Origin: Chloroflexota bacterium
GTDB taxonomy: Bacteria > Chloroflexota > Chloroflexia > Chloroflexales > Roseiflexaceae
Length of the DNA: 64,000 nucleotides
Reading direction: 5' to 3'
Assembly (NCBI GenBank): GCA_013388755.1
Contig: JACAEQ010000108.1
Coordinates: 26,860 to 90,859 of the forward strand
The notes under the pieces are model-generated. The model was given only the letters and a program-made list of their open reading frames with translations, did not search any database and was not told the DNA's origin. Below, piece by piece: positions 24,815 to 33,582 of this stretch; position 1 is the stretch's first letter, and the number at the start of each line of letters is the position of its first letter. Made by a program: the position numbers and the translations under genes.

Positions 24815-25957
24815 TTATTGTTCCACGATCTCTTCCACTCGCGCCAGACGCCCGGCGAGTTCCTCGCGGGTATCGGCGCATACGGTGACATGTCCGATCT
24901 TCCGCCCGGGACGCGCTGCTTTGCCATAGAGGTGCAGGTGGGTATGCGGAAGCGCCAGGAGCGCTGCAACATCCGGCAACTCGCCGATGATATTGACCAT
25001 TGCGGCATACCCGCAGGCGTCGGTAATGCCGAGTGGCACGCCGCTGATTGCGCGAAGATGATTTTCGAACTGGCTCGTGACCGCGCCCTCAATTGTCCAG
25101 TGCCCTGAATTGTGGACGCGCGGCGCCATTTCACTGGCCATGAGTCGTGGTTGTGTCGCCTGCCCCTCCATGTCGCGTGGTGGATGCTTGATTTCGAAGA
25201 GCTCAATCGCCAGCACGCCGATATACTTGAGCGCCTCGAGGATGCGACGCGCATAGGTTTCGGCCAGCGCCTGTACTTCCGGATCAAGAGCAGGCGCCGG
25301 AGCGATTGAGCGGCGCAGAATACCGCCCCGATGCAGATTCTCAACCAGCGGGTAGCAGGCAATGGCGCCGTCGTGCCCGCGCACGGCCAGCACCGAGAGC
25401 TCGCGCGCGAACGCGACGTACCCCTCAAGGATCAGCGGCTGCCCACCAAGTTCGTTCCACGCCGTTTTAGCAGCCGTAGCATCGTGAAGGAACGCCTGGC
25501 CCTTACCGTCGTACCCCAGGCGACGCGTTTTCAAAACGGCGGGCAAGCCAATCTGCGCGAGTGCGGCCTCAAACGATACACGGTCATCAACCGGTGCAAA
25601 CGGTGCAGTTGGGATGCCGAGTGTCTGAAAAAAGCGCTTCTCAACCAGGCGATCTTGTGCGGCTTCCAGTGCCGTCGGTGGTGGAAGGACCGGCACAAAG
25701 CGTTCCAGCGCCCTGGCAGTCATCACCGGCACATTCTCAAACTCATAGGTCACGACGTCCACGCATGCGCCAAAATGCTCCAGCGCCGCCATGTCATCAT
25801 ACGGAGCAGCGATATGTTCTGCCAGATGGCCCGCCGGCGCATCGGGTGCCGGATCGTAGATGTGAAAACGTAACCCGAGCGGATAACCGGCGAGCGCCAG
25901 CATGCGGCCAAGTTGCCCGCCGCCAAGAATACCGATTGTCGAGATGGTCATGGTCAT
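24815..25957 (-). CDS. purK: N5-carboxyaminoimidazole ribonucleotide synthase
   Basis: This 380-residue ATP-grasp enzyme of purine synthesis converts AIR, ATP and bicarbonate to N5-CAIR, which PurE then isomerises. The N-terminus TIGILGGGQLGRMLALAGYPLG is the PurK signature. ATP-grasp features are LKTRRLGYDGKGQ, ILEGYVAFARELSV, ALKYIGVLAIELF and EMAPRVHNSGHWTIEGAVTSQF. The start at 25957 follows the family N-terminus; an ATG six bases in is also possible and neither has a strong ribosome-binding site. It is 61 nt downstream of purE. Confidence 0.95.
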   Translation of the reverse strand: MTMTISTIGILGGGQLGRMLALAGYPLGLRFHIYDPAPDAPAGHLAEHIAAPYDDMAALEHFGACVDVVTYEFENVPVMTARALERFVPVLPPPTALEAAQDRLVEKRFFQTLGIPTAPFAPVDDRVSFEAALAQIGLPAVLKTRRLGYDGKGQAFLHDATAAKTAWNELGGQPLILEGYVAFARELSVLAVRGHDGAIACYPLVENLHRGGILRRSIAPAPALDPEVQALAETYARRILEALKYIGVLAIELFEIKHPPRDMEGQATQPRLMASEMAPRVHNSGHWTIEGAVTSQFENHLRAISGVPLGITDACGYAAMVNIIGELPDVAALLALPHTHLHLYGKAARPGRKIGHVTVCADTREELAGRLARVEEIVEQ

Positions 25958-26018
25958 GCAGACGCCACGGTGTGGATACCCTGGCACATTGGCGATTGAT
26001 ACTGGCAACCGGTGCAGC

Positions 26019-26513
26019 CTACGGTGTGCTCTGCGGGTCAGGCCGTTCCAGCACGCGCGCCGTTTGCTGCTCGCGGAACCGATGGAGTGCGGCGCGAATA
26101 GCGGGGTAATGCGTGCCCAGAATGGCGGCGGCCAGTAACGCAGCATTTACCGCGCCGGCGCGGCCAATCGCCAGCGTACCCACCGGCACGCCTGCCGGCA
26201 TTTGCACGATCGACAGCAGCGAGTCCAGGCCGCGCAAGGCATGCGATTCGACCGGGACCCCCAGCACCGGCACCACCGTCTTTGCGGCTGCCATCCCCGG
26301 CAGGTGGGCAGCGCCGCCGGCGCCGGCGATCAGAACCTCGATGCCGCGCGCCTCGACTGAGGCAGCGTACGCGAAGAGCAGATCAGGCGTGCGGTGCGCC
26401 GAGACGATCCGCGTCTCGAACGGGACACCAAGCGTCTCGAGGGTCTGCGCTGCATGGCGCATCGTCTCCCAGTCGGATTGAGAGCCCATGATGATGCCGA
26501 CGAGCGGCTGCAT
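26019..26513 (-). CDS. purE: N5-carboxyaminoimidazole ribonucleotide mutase
   Basis: This 164-residue class I PurE carries out step 6 of de novo purine synthesis (N5-CAIR to CAIR). The signature [13 protein letters not shown] is at the N-terminus with [12 protein letters not shown] (active-site His) and [16 protein letters not shown]. The presence of purK next door confirms the class I, two-enzyme route. The start at 26513 has GGGAG about 9 nt upstream. Length is normal for the family. Confidence 0.95.
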   Translation of the reverse strand: MQPLVGIIMGSQSDWETMRHAAQTLETLGVPFETRIVSAHRTPDLLFAYAASVEARGIEVLIAGAGGAAHLPGMAAAKTVVPVLGVPVESHALRGLDSLLSIVQMPAGVPVGTLAIGRAGAVNAALLAAAILGTHYPAIRAALHRFREQQTARVLERPDPQSTP

Positions 26514-26541
26514 ACGTCATTTCTCCCGGACAGGCTGGCGT

Positions 26542-27282
26542 TCAGCGGGCAGCGTGGGCGACGAACCCCGCAAACAGGCGCGCCCAGCGTGGCTCGGCAC
26601 GCAGCCACAGTTCTTCAGGGTGGCACTGCACGCCGATGATGAAGGTACTGCCGGTGCCTTCAACGGCTTCAACAACCCCATCGGGCGCCTGCCCGATCAC
26701 ACGCAATCCTGGCGCAATATCACGCAACGCCTGATGATGCAGCGTATTTGCCGCGATCTCGGTCGTATCCAGGATGCGCGCGAGCCAGGAATCATCGCTC
26801 AATGCCACCGGGTGTGCCAGGTACGCTCGTTCGCCGCGCAACGCCGATTCGCGGTGATCGGCGGCAGTGGGCAATTCAGCGCCAATATCCTGGTAGAGTG
26901 TACCGCCAAGCGCGACATTCAGCAACTGCACGCCACGACAGATACCGAGCAGCGGCATGCCGTCAGTGGCCGCGCGCCGCGCCAGCGCGAGTTCCACCTC
27001 GTCGCGCACGTCTTCGACCTCGCCAAGCTTCGGGTGCGGTGCCTGGCCGTAATGGTGCGGCGCGATATCCCCCCCGCCGCAGAACAGCAATCCATCACAC
27101 CGCTGATAATGCGCGTTCAGAACCTCCTGATCACGGGTGAGATGGATCAACAACGGTATGCCGCCAGCGCCTTCGATCGCCGCCAGGTACGGCGATCCAA
27201 TGCCGCTGATCGGCATTGCGCCCGCGCGACTGAACCATGCGCCGACAACGCCGATCACCGGTCGCTGTGTTGTGTGTGTCAT
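26542..27282 (-). CDS. Gamma-glutamyl-gamma-aminobutyrate hydrolase-like (class I GATase, C26)
   Basis: This 246-residue protein of the PuuD/peptidase C26 family hydrolyses gamma-glutamyl amides. The nucleophile Cys is in LGICRGVQLLN, preceded by CDGLLFCGGGDI, with His and Glu in GVQCHPEELW. It may serve in polyamine breakdown or amino acid recycling; no other putrescine genes are nearby. The open frame extends 93 residues upstream, but that part is the dispersed repeat at 27290-27580, so the start is put at ATG 27282, although no good ribosome-binding site is seen. It ends 28 nt before purE. Confidence 0.87.
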   Translation of the reverse strand: MTHTTQRPVIGVVGAWFSRAGAMPISGIGSPYLAAIEGAGGIPLLIHLTRDQEVLNAHYQRCDGLLFCGGGDIAPHHYGQAPHPKLGEVEDVRDEVELALARRAATDGMPLLGICRGVQLLNVALGGTLYQDIGAELPTAADHRESALRGERAYLAHPVALSDDSWLARILDTTEIAANTLHHQALRDIAPGLRVIGQAPDGVVEAVEGTGSTFIIGVQCHPEELWLRAEPRWARLFAGFVAHAAR

Positions 27283-27289
27283 AGGGCTA

Positions 27290-27580
27290 TGGTACTTTCT
27301 GCTGACACAATCTCCGCGGCCGCTCGATTGCGTCGCGTCACTCGCAATGACATCCGTCCATCCGTTATCGGATAGGCACTGAGTGCCTCTCCGCACACCC
27401 ATGGGCATGCGGTCATTGCGCGGAGCGCCAGCGACCGCGTGCAGCGAGCGCAGCGTGGCTGAAGCAATCGACCGGCGCGAGGGGAGATTGCTTCGCTCGC
27501 GCTCGCAATGACCCGGAAGATGGGAGATTGCTTCGCGCGTGCTCGCCATGACAATGACCATCTGGTGTTCGGATAGGCAC
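27290..27580. repeat. Family B dispersed repeat, composite of several copies
   Basis: This stretch holds several direct and inverted copies of the motif around GAAGCAATC/GATTGCTTCGC, GCTCGCAATGAC and TCGGATAGGCAC. The same motif set is found at 35958, 49784 and 58450. It fills the gap upstream of the C26 hydrolase gene and creates a false N-terminal extension of that frame. From memory, similar GATTGCTTCGC...CGCAATGAC repeats are common in many bacterial genomes. Confidence 0.7.
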
Positions 27581-27671
27581 TCAACCGCATGTTACTGATC
27601 GTGCGCATCGCGCATCACCCGGCACATACCGCGCTCTGGATCGGCATCGGCAGAAATCGGCAAGCAACGCG

Positions 27672-28124
27672 TCAACCATACCAGCGACGAATGATGGACG
27701 CAGCCGCCGCCAGCGCGATCCCGAATCCAACCCCTAGCGCTACTGCCTGAGGTGTTGTCAGTAAGACGCGTGAATGCCCGGAAAAGGTCAGGTGCCGGGC
27801 GATCGCCAGTGGAACCGTTGCATCCTCGACGTGGGCGGACCGCGCGAACAGGACGCCGCCACCGCCACCATAGAGCTCAAGCCGGTTCCCCGCAGCGACA
27901 ACCATGCCGCCGCTGCTGGTCAGCGATGCATCATTGCCTGCCACCAGCGCACCGGCAAACCCCTGTGACATGGCCACATTTGTCGCAGCCCGCACCATGC
28001 CTGCCCCGCTGCCGGCCAGAAGAGCATCGCTGGTGCGGGCAATACCGACGATACCGTGGCGCACCTGGAGATGGTGCGCCTTGACGGCGCGCAACAGGGC
28101 GAATCGCAGCTCGCCACGTGACAT
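27672..28124 (-). CDS. Hypothetical small protein with one C-terminal TM helix
   Basis: This 150-residue protein is not recognised. It has a Gly/Ala-rich middle with short repeating turns (ARTSDALLAGSGAGMV, AGNDASLTSSGGMVVAAGN, YGGGGGVLFARSAHVEDA) that suggest a small beta-solenoid like polymer-forming or bactofilin-type proteins. One TM helix lies near the C-terminus (AVALGVGFGIALAAAASII), followed by RRWYG. That predicts a tail-anchored protein with the solenoid in the cytosol. The ATG at 28124 has AGAAGGTG 7-8 nt upstream. The family guess is inference. Confidence 0.6.
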   Translation of the reverse strand: MSRGELRFALLRAVKAHHLQVRHGIVGIARTSDALLAGSGAGMVRAATNVAMSQGFAGALVAGNDASLTSSGGMVVAAGNRLELYGGGGGVLFARSAHVEDATVPLAIARHLTFSGHSRVLLTTPQAVALGVGFGIALAAAASIIRRWYG

Positions 28125-28277
28125 ACGCGACACCTTCTGAGCGTATTGATGCGGAATTGCATAGAGCCGAACTCAGAATAGCACGCGTGTCAACGTACTG
28201 ATGCGTCCATCCGCGACCGGGTGTCGTAATGTGCCAGGCTCTGACCTGCCTTCGGCACATTCGCACCCTCACATAAC

Positions 28278-28391
28278 GATGAATAACACGACGTACGCGG
28301 TGGCGTACCAGCAGGGTGGCCTGGCGGGCAGCACGCCGGCATGCGTCTGGCTGGCCGATTGCGCGCGTGACCGCGTCACTCCAGTGAATAA
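28278..28391 (+). mobile_element. Family A miniature element, internally deleted copy (96 bp) with imperfect target duplication
   Basis: The element spans 28287-28382. It has the same CACGACGTACGCGGTGGCG start and GTGACCGCGTCACTCC end as the 173-bp copies but lacks about 77 bp of the middle (the large hairpin). Flanking 9-mers are GATGAATAA (28278-28286) and AGTGAATAA (28383-28391), 7 of 9 identical. It sits between two minus-strand genes. Confidence 0.75.
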
Positions 28392-28400
28392 CGCGTGATC

Positions 28401-30446
28401 TCAGCGCCGGACCATCACAACATCGGCGCTAGCCTGTTCTCCTTCGCCTGTAAGAACAAAACCGCCGGTCATACGATCCTGCCCATCCAGGCGCAGATTG
28501 AACACTAGCGAGGCATCTGCCGGCGCGCTGCTGCCCTCCGGCGGACGCAGATCGATGATGTAGTGATCGCCGCGAGCCGTGCAGGTGCCGCGCGCGAAAT
28601 CGCTGCGCTCGCCGCCTTCGACTAGCTGCACCAGCGTTTCCTGACCGTTGATCTGAAACCCTAAGATCGCATTGTCAATGGAGCCGATCTCATCCTGCAG
28701 TTCCGGATCGGTTGATGAACGCAACGTCGCCGTCATGTCCCAGTCGCCATTCATCGTTGTGGGGCACGTGCCTTGCGACGCAACCGGAGTTTGATCTGGC
28801 GGTGGCGCGGGTTCTCCTTCAGCAAGCGTTCCGGTACAGGTACGTGTGTCGAAGCTGGAATACCGTGTAACACCGGGAGTGCCGATTGCAAACCCTTCAA
28901 AACGTACGGTCTCGCCCGGCTTCAGAACAACCTGTTGCGCTGGCAGCGCCCAGTAGCCGGTGCAGGGCGAGTAATCAATGGAGCCGGGATTGATCTCGGT
29001 CATGTAGATGTAATGCACGACCGTAAACGTTCCGGCCGGCGCCCAGGCCTTCAGTGGCTCATACCGTACCGTGGCATCCCGTCGCGGACCCCGCGCCAGC
29101 AGGTTACTGCCCGGGCTCAACCAGAACGCCTCAAGGCCCGGGTTCGTGAGTGTGTAACCGCTGATACACACGTTCACGTACAACTCACGCGGCAGTTCGC
29201 GGCACCCTGGATAATTGTGGTCGCCTACCAGCGAGCGATTCTCTACCACGAACCAGCCGCCATTGGCGCGGTTCCACTCCTCAGGGTCGTTACCAGTGTA
29301 GCTGTAGATGCCGTAGGGCGAGAAGTGGATCACTTCTGCGCTGACCGTGCGCGCCGATGCGTCCACGATCCCGCGCACCGCGGTCCACGCGCCGCTCTGC
29401 GCATCGCGCGTCACCAGGCCCATAACGCGCTCCGGATCGGCATCGGCAGGGAGCGGCAGCGTGATCCGCACCGGTGTTGCGAACGTTACCCCTTCCGGCT
29501 CAAGCTGGTACAGTGGTCCGTTCAGCGCCAGGTCCTCGGGCAGGTCAACGACCTGGTTATCTGCCGGCCGGATGGCAAACGTCAACGTAGCAGGGCTCCC
29601 GTCTGCTCTCGGCGGGACTGCGCCAGGTGGCACCTGGATCATCGCGCCATTGGGCATGGCCACACCGCCTGACTGGCCGCTACCGATGGTTGCGCTCCCC
29701 GGGAAGGAAGCCCCGGGCGCCGTTGTCGGCTTGAGCGCAATCGGCAGGTCACCCAGGTCAACCGGTAGTCCGCCGACCAGGCTGCCGACACGGTCGCGCA
29801 GCAGGGCTGCGCCGGCCACCCCACCGATGCACACCAGCGCCAGCAGGGCGACCACGACCAGCAGGCAGGTGCGCCCGCCTGAACCGGCGCGTGGCCGGGC
29901 AGCCGGCGGCGGTTGATAGGCCGGCGCCGGTGGTAGCTGATAGCCCTGAGGGGGCGGTTGATAGACCGGAGGTGGCGGTTGATAGGCCGGAGGGGGCGGC
30001 GGTGTCACCTGAGGCGGCAGTTGATAGGCCGGCGCCGGTGGTAGCTGATAGCCCTGAGGGGGCGGTTGATAGCCCTGAGGGGGCAGCGTCACCTGCGGTG
30101 GCAGACGCTGCTGGTAACCTGATGACGGCGCCCCCAGCACCGTCGCATCCTGCTGCGGTTCGGCCTCCACGCGAAACGCTTCTTCGCCAATCTCGACCAG
30201 GTCGCCTGGCCGCAGCACCGCGCGCTGGACCCGCTGGCCATTGACCAGTGTTCCATTGGAACTGCCAAGATCATAGAGGACGATCATACCGTTTTCGAGG
30301 CGTACCTGCGCGTGGTGGCGCGATGCGCGCTCGCTGGTGATCACCACCTGGTTATCCGCCGCGCGGCCAAGCGTCAACGGCTGACTTCCGACCGGGAAAC
30401 GCCGACCCGTCAGTGGCCCATGAACTCCAAGAAGTTGTGGCGCCAT
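28401..30446 (-). CDS. FHA-domain membrane protein with Pro-rich repeats and ZU5-like domain
   Basis: The 681-residue protein has an N-terminal FHA domain (about 15-95; LTLGRAADNQVVI, SRHHAQVRLENG, LYDLGSSNGTLVNG) that binds phosphothreonine. Next is a low-complexity linker of YQPPPQGYQLPPAPA repeats (about 115-190) and one TM helix (about 198-220). An extracellular region follows with a ZU5-like fold (GGVAMPNGAMIQVPPGAVPP...LTFAIRP...ITLPLP) and a C-terminal beta domain. The layout suggests a phospho-signalling link from a Ser/Thr kinase (one lies at 58560-60341) to the cell surface. The start at 30446 follows GTGAGG; the upstream open frame lacks conserved features. Confidence 0.82.
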   Translation of the reverse strand: MAPQLLGVHGPLTGRRFPVGSQPLTLGRAADNQVVITSERASRHHAQVRLENGMIVLYDLGSSNGTLVNGQRVQRAVLRPGDLVEIGEEAFRVEAEPQQDATVLGAPSSGYQQRLPPQVTLPPQGYQPPPQGYQLPPAPAYQLPPQVTPPPPPAYQPPPPVYQPPPQGYQLPPAPAYQPPPAARPRAGSGGRTCLLVVVALLALVCIGGVAGAALLRDRVGSLVGGLPVDLGDLPIALKPTTAPGASFPGSATIGSGQSGGVAMPNGAMIQVPPGAVPPRADGSPATLTFAIRPADNQVVDLPEDLALNGPLYQLEPEGVTFATPVRITLPLPADADPERVMGLVTRDAQSGAWTAVRGIVDASARTVSAEVIHFSPYGIYSYTGNDPEEWNRANGGWFVVENRSLVGDHNYPGCRELPRELYVNVCISGYTLTNPGLEAFWLSPGSNLLARGPRRDATVRYEPLKAWAPAGTFTVVHYIYMTEINPGSIDYSPCTGYWALPAQQVVLKPGETVRFEGFAIGTPGVTRYSSFDTRTCTGTLAEGEPAPPPDQTPVASQGTCPTTMNGDWDMTATLRSSTDPELQDEIGSIDNAILGFQINGQETLVQLVEGGERSDFARGTCTARGDHYIIDLRPPEGSSAPADASLVFNLRLDGQDRMTGGFVLTGEGEQASADVVMVRR

Positions 30447-30665
30447 TGTGGCCTCACTTTCGCTGCGGCTGCACCACCGCGCGCCAGAACAGCAACTCAG
30501 CCAGCGCGCCGCCCACCGAGCGGCGCCCTGTATTGTCAGGATCGAGTGTACCCATAGCGCGCCGTTTTCGATGGAGCAGTTCGTGGGCGAAACAGTAGAA
30601 AAGCCGCAATAGTGGCACAGGTATGACGACACCATACCGCACAGCGTGGCAGCCGGTAGTGCGTG

Positions 30666-32030
30666 CTACAGGCCCAGGAGAATCTTTGCGATCAGCAGAT
30701 AGATCGTGAGCCCGCTGGCATCCACCAGGGTTGTAATCAGCGGCGCAGAGACCAGCGCCGGGTCGACGCCCAGACGCCGGGCAATGATCGGCACCAGGGC
30801 GCCGATCACATTGGCCCAGACACAGATCGCCAGCACGGATAACGCAACCGTCAGGGCCAGATTCGGTAGCGACACTTCGAGAAATGCCCGCCCGAACGCA
30901 ATGACACCCAGCAGCAGACCAAGAATGAAGCCAACCAGCAATTCACGCCCGAGCACGCGCCAGACATCGCGCAGACGCACCTCATTCAGCGCCATCGCGC
31001 GAATGAGTGTTGAGACCGTTTGCGCGCCCGTATTGCCGCCTGTACCGATCAAGAGTGGAATAAAGAAGGCGAGTGCCACCACCTGTTGCAGTTCGGCCTC
31101 AAACACCTCGAGCACGTTGGCGGTGATCGAACCGGCGACAAAGAGAAACAGCAACCAGACGATACGGCGCTGTACCGACGTCGTCACCGGAACGGTGAAA
31201 TATGTTTCGTCAGCCTGACCCTGGGCGACTGCGCCAAACTTCAGCACATCCTCGGTACCCTCTTCGACCAGAATATCAATCACATCGTCAACCGTTACGA
31301 CGCCAAGCATGCGGCCTTCCTCGGTTACCACCGGCACTGCTGCCAGGTCGTAGCGCGCAACGACTCGGGCAACCTCTTCCTGATCACTTTCGGGATGAAC
31401 CGTAATTGGCGCAGGGCGCATCAGGTCGGCAATCCGACGTTCCGGAGGTTCAACCAGCAACCGGCGCAGGCTGACTGTGCCAATCAGGCGATCGGCGTCA
31501 TCCAGGACGTAGAGATAGACGATAATCGCCGAGTCATGGACGATACGGCGCAGGCGCTCCATTGCTTCTGCCGCGGTATGACTTTCGTGAAGCGCCACGA
31601 ACTGATCATTGAGCAGGCGCCCGGCGCTTTGTGGCGGATAGCGCAGCAACTCACGAACATCGGCGGCCTCTTGCGGCGCCATCGCTGCCAGCAACTCCTG
31701 CTGGCGCTCAGGCACATCTTCGGTAAGAATGGCCGCCGCGTCGTCGCTATCAAGTTCCTCAAGAATATCGGCGGCCTGCTCTGCCGGAAGCTGGTTGATA
31801 AGCTCGCGCGTCGCATCAATGCTCGTCTCGTCGAGCACATCGGCGGCCTGTTCGGTCTCGAGCAGGCTGAACACGCGCACCTGATCCTCGTCATCGAGGC
31901 GGTCAATAATGTCGGCCAGATCGGGAGGATAGATCTGAGCCACCAGCTGGCGCAATGCGTCGACATCATCGGCTGCGAGCGCGGCACGCACCTGTGACTC
32001 GAGCAGATCCAGGTCGAGCGGGGTGGTCAT
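30666..32030 (-). CDS. mgtE: Magnesium transporter MgtE
   Basis: This 454-residue MgtE-family Mg2+ channel has an N-terminal helical MgtE_N domain (about 10-125; repeats like LPAEQAADILEELDSDDAAAIL). Two CBS domains follow (about 135-255), then five TM helices with the channel segment PLLIGTGGNTGAQTVSTLIRAMA. The N and CBS domains sense intracellular Mg2+. ATG at 32030 overlaps the TGA of the upstream hydrolase gene by 4 nt (ATGA). The pair lies downstream of an M-box Mg2+ riboswitch and terminator, which fits exactly with Mg2+ uptake control. Confidence 0.95.
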   Translation of the reverse strand: MTTPLDLDLLESQVRAALAADDVDALRQLVAQIYPPDLADIIDRLDDEDQVRVFSLLETEQAADVLDETSIDATRELINQLPAEQAADILEELDSDDAAAILTEDVPERQQELLAAMAPQEAADVRELLRYPPQSAGRLLNDQFVALHESHTAAEAMERLRRIVHDSAIIVYLYVLDDADRLIGTVSLRRLLVEPPERRIADLMRPAPITVHPESDQEEVARVVARYDLAAVPVVTEEGRMLGVVTVDDVIDILVEEGTEDVLKFGAVAQGQADETYFTVPVTTSVQRRIVWLLFLFVAGSITANVLEVFEAELQQVVALAFFIPLLIGTGGNTGAQTVSTLIRAMALNEVRLRDVWRVLGRELLVGFILGLLLGVIAFGRAFLEVSLPNLALTVALSVLAICVWANVIGALVPIIARRLGVDPALVSAPLITTLVDASGLTIYLLIAKILLGL

Positions 32031-32758
32031 ACAGCGCACTCCAGCCGTGCAAGCCACGACGACAGCAGGTCGGCGAGCGCCATCCCATGCGTGTGCAGCA
32101 GGCGAGGGCCACCGCCAGCCAGCACTGCCAGTTCGCTGTAACGTAGCATCTGTGCAATCTCGCGCGCGTTGTGCGGTGTGGAAACCGGATCATCGCTGCC
32201 GGTTACGACCAGCGCCGGCGCACCAATGGCACGCAGCTGGGTATGGCAATCGACTTGCTGCAACAGGCGCTGGCAGGCATGTTCGTCATGGGCGCCGGCG
32301 TACCCATTGCGCCCGAAGAGTGCCGCCAGCCCGTGGCGCAGGTGTGACACGATTGGCTTGCGCCTGGACGTCGACAGCTGCGGTGGTGAAATGAGCGCCA
32401 GCCCGCGGACACTCGCTGGATAATCGGCCGCGAGCTGCGCCGCAACCACCGCTCCACCGGCGTGGCCAAGCACAAATGCCGGCTCAACGTCCAGCAAGTC
32501 AAGCAGTTCGTGAAGATCAGCGGACAGACGATCGATACTGTCGGCGAGCGGGAGCCGCTGGCTCTGGCCATGCCCGCGCAGATCGGGCACGATTGTCTGG
32601 TAGCGGGCAGCGAACTGCAGCGCGAGTGGTTGCATGCTTTCGCCGCAGGCGCCGAACCCATGGATCAACAGCACCGGAACACCGCGTCCATACGTCACGC
32701 AATAGAGCGCGGAAGCACGCCGAGCTGCCGGAATGGCGCGTACAGTGAGCGCAGTCAT
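32027..32758 (-). CDS. Alpha/beta-hydrolase fold protein lacking the nucleophile Ser, first gene of the Mg riboswitch operon
   Basis: This 243-residue alpha/beta-hydrolase has LLIHGFGACGE (oxyanion region) and VPDLRGHGQS. The nucleophile elbow reads FVLGHAGGAVV, so Ala100 stands where GxSxG has Ser. A candidate acid Asp (GSDDPVSTP, 189/190) and His (LLHTHG) remain. It may therefore be non-catalytic or use another mechanism, as in some oxygenase or binding members of the fold. The start at 32758 follows ACGGAGGATC. It is co-transcribed and translationally coupled with mgtE and sits just behind the M-box, so a Mg-related role is inferred. Confidence 0.85.
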   Translation of the reverse strand: MTALTVRAIPAARRASALYCVTYGRGVPVLLIHGFGACGESMQPLALQFAARYQTIVPDLRGHGQSQRLPLADSIDRLSADLHELLDLLDVEPAFVLGHAGGAVVAAQLAADYPASVRGLALISPPQLSTSRRKPIVSHLRHGLAALFGRNGYAGAHDEHACQRLLQQVDCHTQLRAIGAPALVVTGSDDPVSTPHNAREIAQMLRYSELAVLAGGGPRLLHTHGMALADLLSSWLARLECAV

Positions 32759-32880
32759 GGCGATCCTCCGTGAACAGGTTGTAACGGCAGGCGCGGCAGG
32801 CGGCAATCATACCCATTGCCGGTGCGCATGGCGTGCCGCCAACCTGAGCAGGAGGCGAGGAGCGCCGAGGCGCGCTCCAT

Positions 32881-32913
32881 GAAAACACCCCCGCAGCCTC
32901 ACGCTACGGGGGT
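32881..32913 (-). terminator. Terminator of the M-box riboswitch
   Basis: On the minus strand a stem ACCCCCGTAGC / GCTGCGGGGGT with loop GTGAG (one mismatch) is followed by GTTTTC. It lies between the M-box aptamer and the hydrolase-mgtE genes and so serves as the likely Mg-dependent attenuator. Confidence 0.75.
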
Positions 32914-33015
32914 ACAGAGCCAGGAGGCGCCATCATCAGCGACGGCAAGAACTGGCGTCGTGGTCCCGAACGAAGCGTGAGCTGGCTGGCGTGCACGGAT
33001 CAGAGCGATGCCGCG

Positions 33016-33266
33016 CACAACTATGACCCGGCTTAGCGTCCATATCCCTTCAATAGAACGCCCCCTCGGGCGCGCCCGGGGAGGCAGGCGAAGCGCTTGC
33101 TCCTCCCCTGCTTGGGCTTTGGCACCATACAGCGTAGCACCCCTGCAGTCGCTTTAAGGCGAGCCTTAGCTCGGGTCGCCCTGGTCCACCCCTGAGCGTC
33201 TTTCGACGGGCCGGGGCAACGACTTCTGTCTGTACGGACGCCGCACCTAACGAGAGAGCACGACTA
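33016..33266 (-). promoter_or_regulatory. M-box (ykoK) magnesium riboswitch
   Basis: Read on the minus strand, the conserved M-box segments occur in order. CTCTCGTTAGGTGCGGC is followed by GTACAGACAGAAG and then GTTGCCCC...GTCGAAAGACGCTCAGGGG. TAAGG..CTTAAAG and GCAGGGGTGCTACGCTGTATGGTGCCAAAGC follow (in pieces), then ATTGAAGGGATATGG. One arm is enlarged (GCAGGGGAGGAGCAAGCG...CCTGCCTCCCC). It is followed by a terminator and by an operon ending in mgtE, the classic M-box target. High Mg2+ is expected to favour termination. The end points are approximate. Confidence 0.9.
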
Positions 33267-33293
33267 TCTGGCCGGCAATACCGGCTACTATGC

Positions 33294-33322
33294 AGTATAC
33301 ACGGCCTGACAGGGTGCGTCAA
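33294..33322 (-). promoter_or_regulatory. Promoter of the M-box/hydrolase/mgtE transcript
   Basis: On the minus strand TTGACG (33317-33322) is followed after 17 nt by TATACT (33294-33299). Transcription would begin near 33287, about 20 nt before the M-box. Confidence 0.8.
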
Positions 33323-33582
33323 GCCGGCATCGTGGAGGGGGGTAGGGTTCTCGAACGTGTCACGACCGTATGCCCCGATGCGGCGCGCGGCGCGCCGGAA
33401 CGACGGCGCACGCTGGGCAGGCAAGGCCAGCGCGGCAGGCGGTGGCACAACCGCCTCCTGCCGCGCCACATATCACCCCTTTCCCACACACGGGGTGTCG
33501 CCACAGACTCCAGGCAATCACGAATCACGACCCATCCGCAACCACGTGAGGACCCGATGGCATGACCGGGATCAGCACGCGA
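33323..33582. other. Intergenic region between the M-box promoter and the GNAT gene
   Basis: This region has no convincing gene. It holds the 3' untranslated end of the GNAT gene and upstream promoter sequence of the riboswitch operon. Open frames here have no recognisable protein features. Confidence 0.5.

Noticed and set aside
27283..27561. N-terminal extension of the C26 hydrolase frame
   Set aside because: The extra 93 residues are encoded by the family B repeat and have no protein-like conservation; the domain starts at ATG 27282.
28773..29672. Plus-strand 299-codon frame inside the FHA gene
   Set aside because: Arg/His-rich translation typical of an antisense shadow.
31020..31997. Plus-strand 325-codon frame over mgtE
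   Set aside because: mgtE on the minus strand is unmistakable; this is its mirror.
33016..33266. Possible RNase P or tmRNA
   Set aside because: ACCCGGCTTA on the plus strand hinted at RNase P, but the rest of its conserved regions are missing. Read on the minus strand the segment matches the M-box motif by motif and lies before mgtE.
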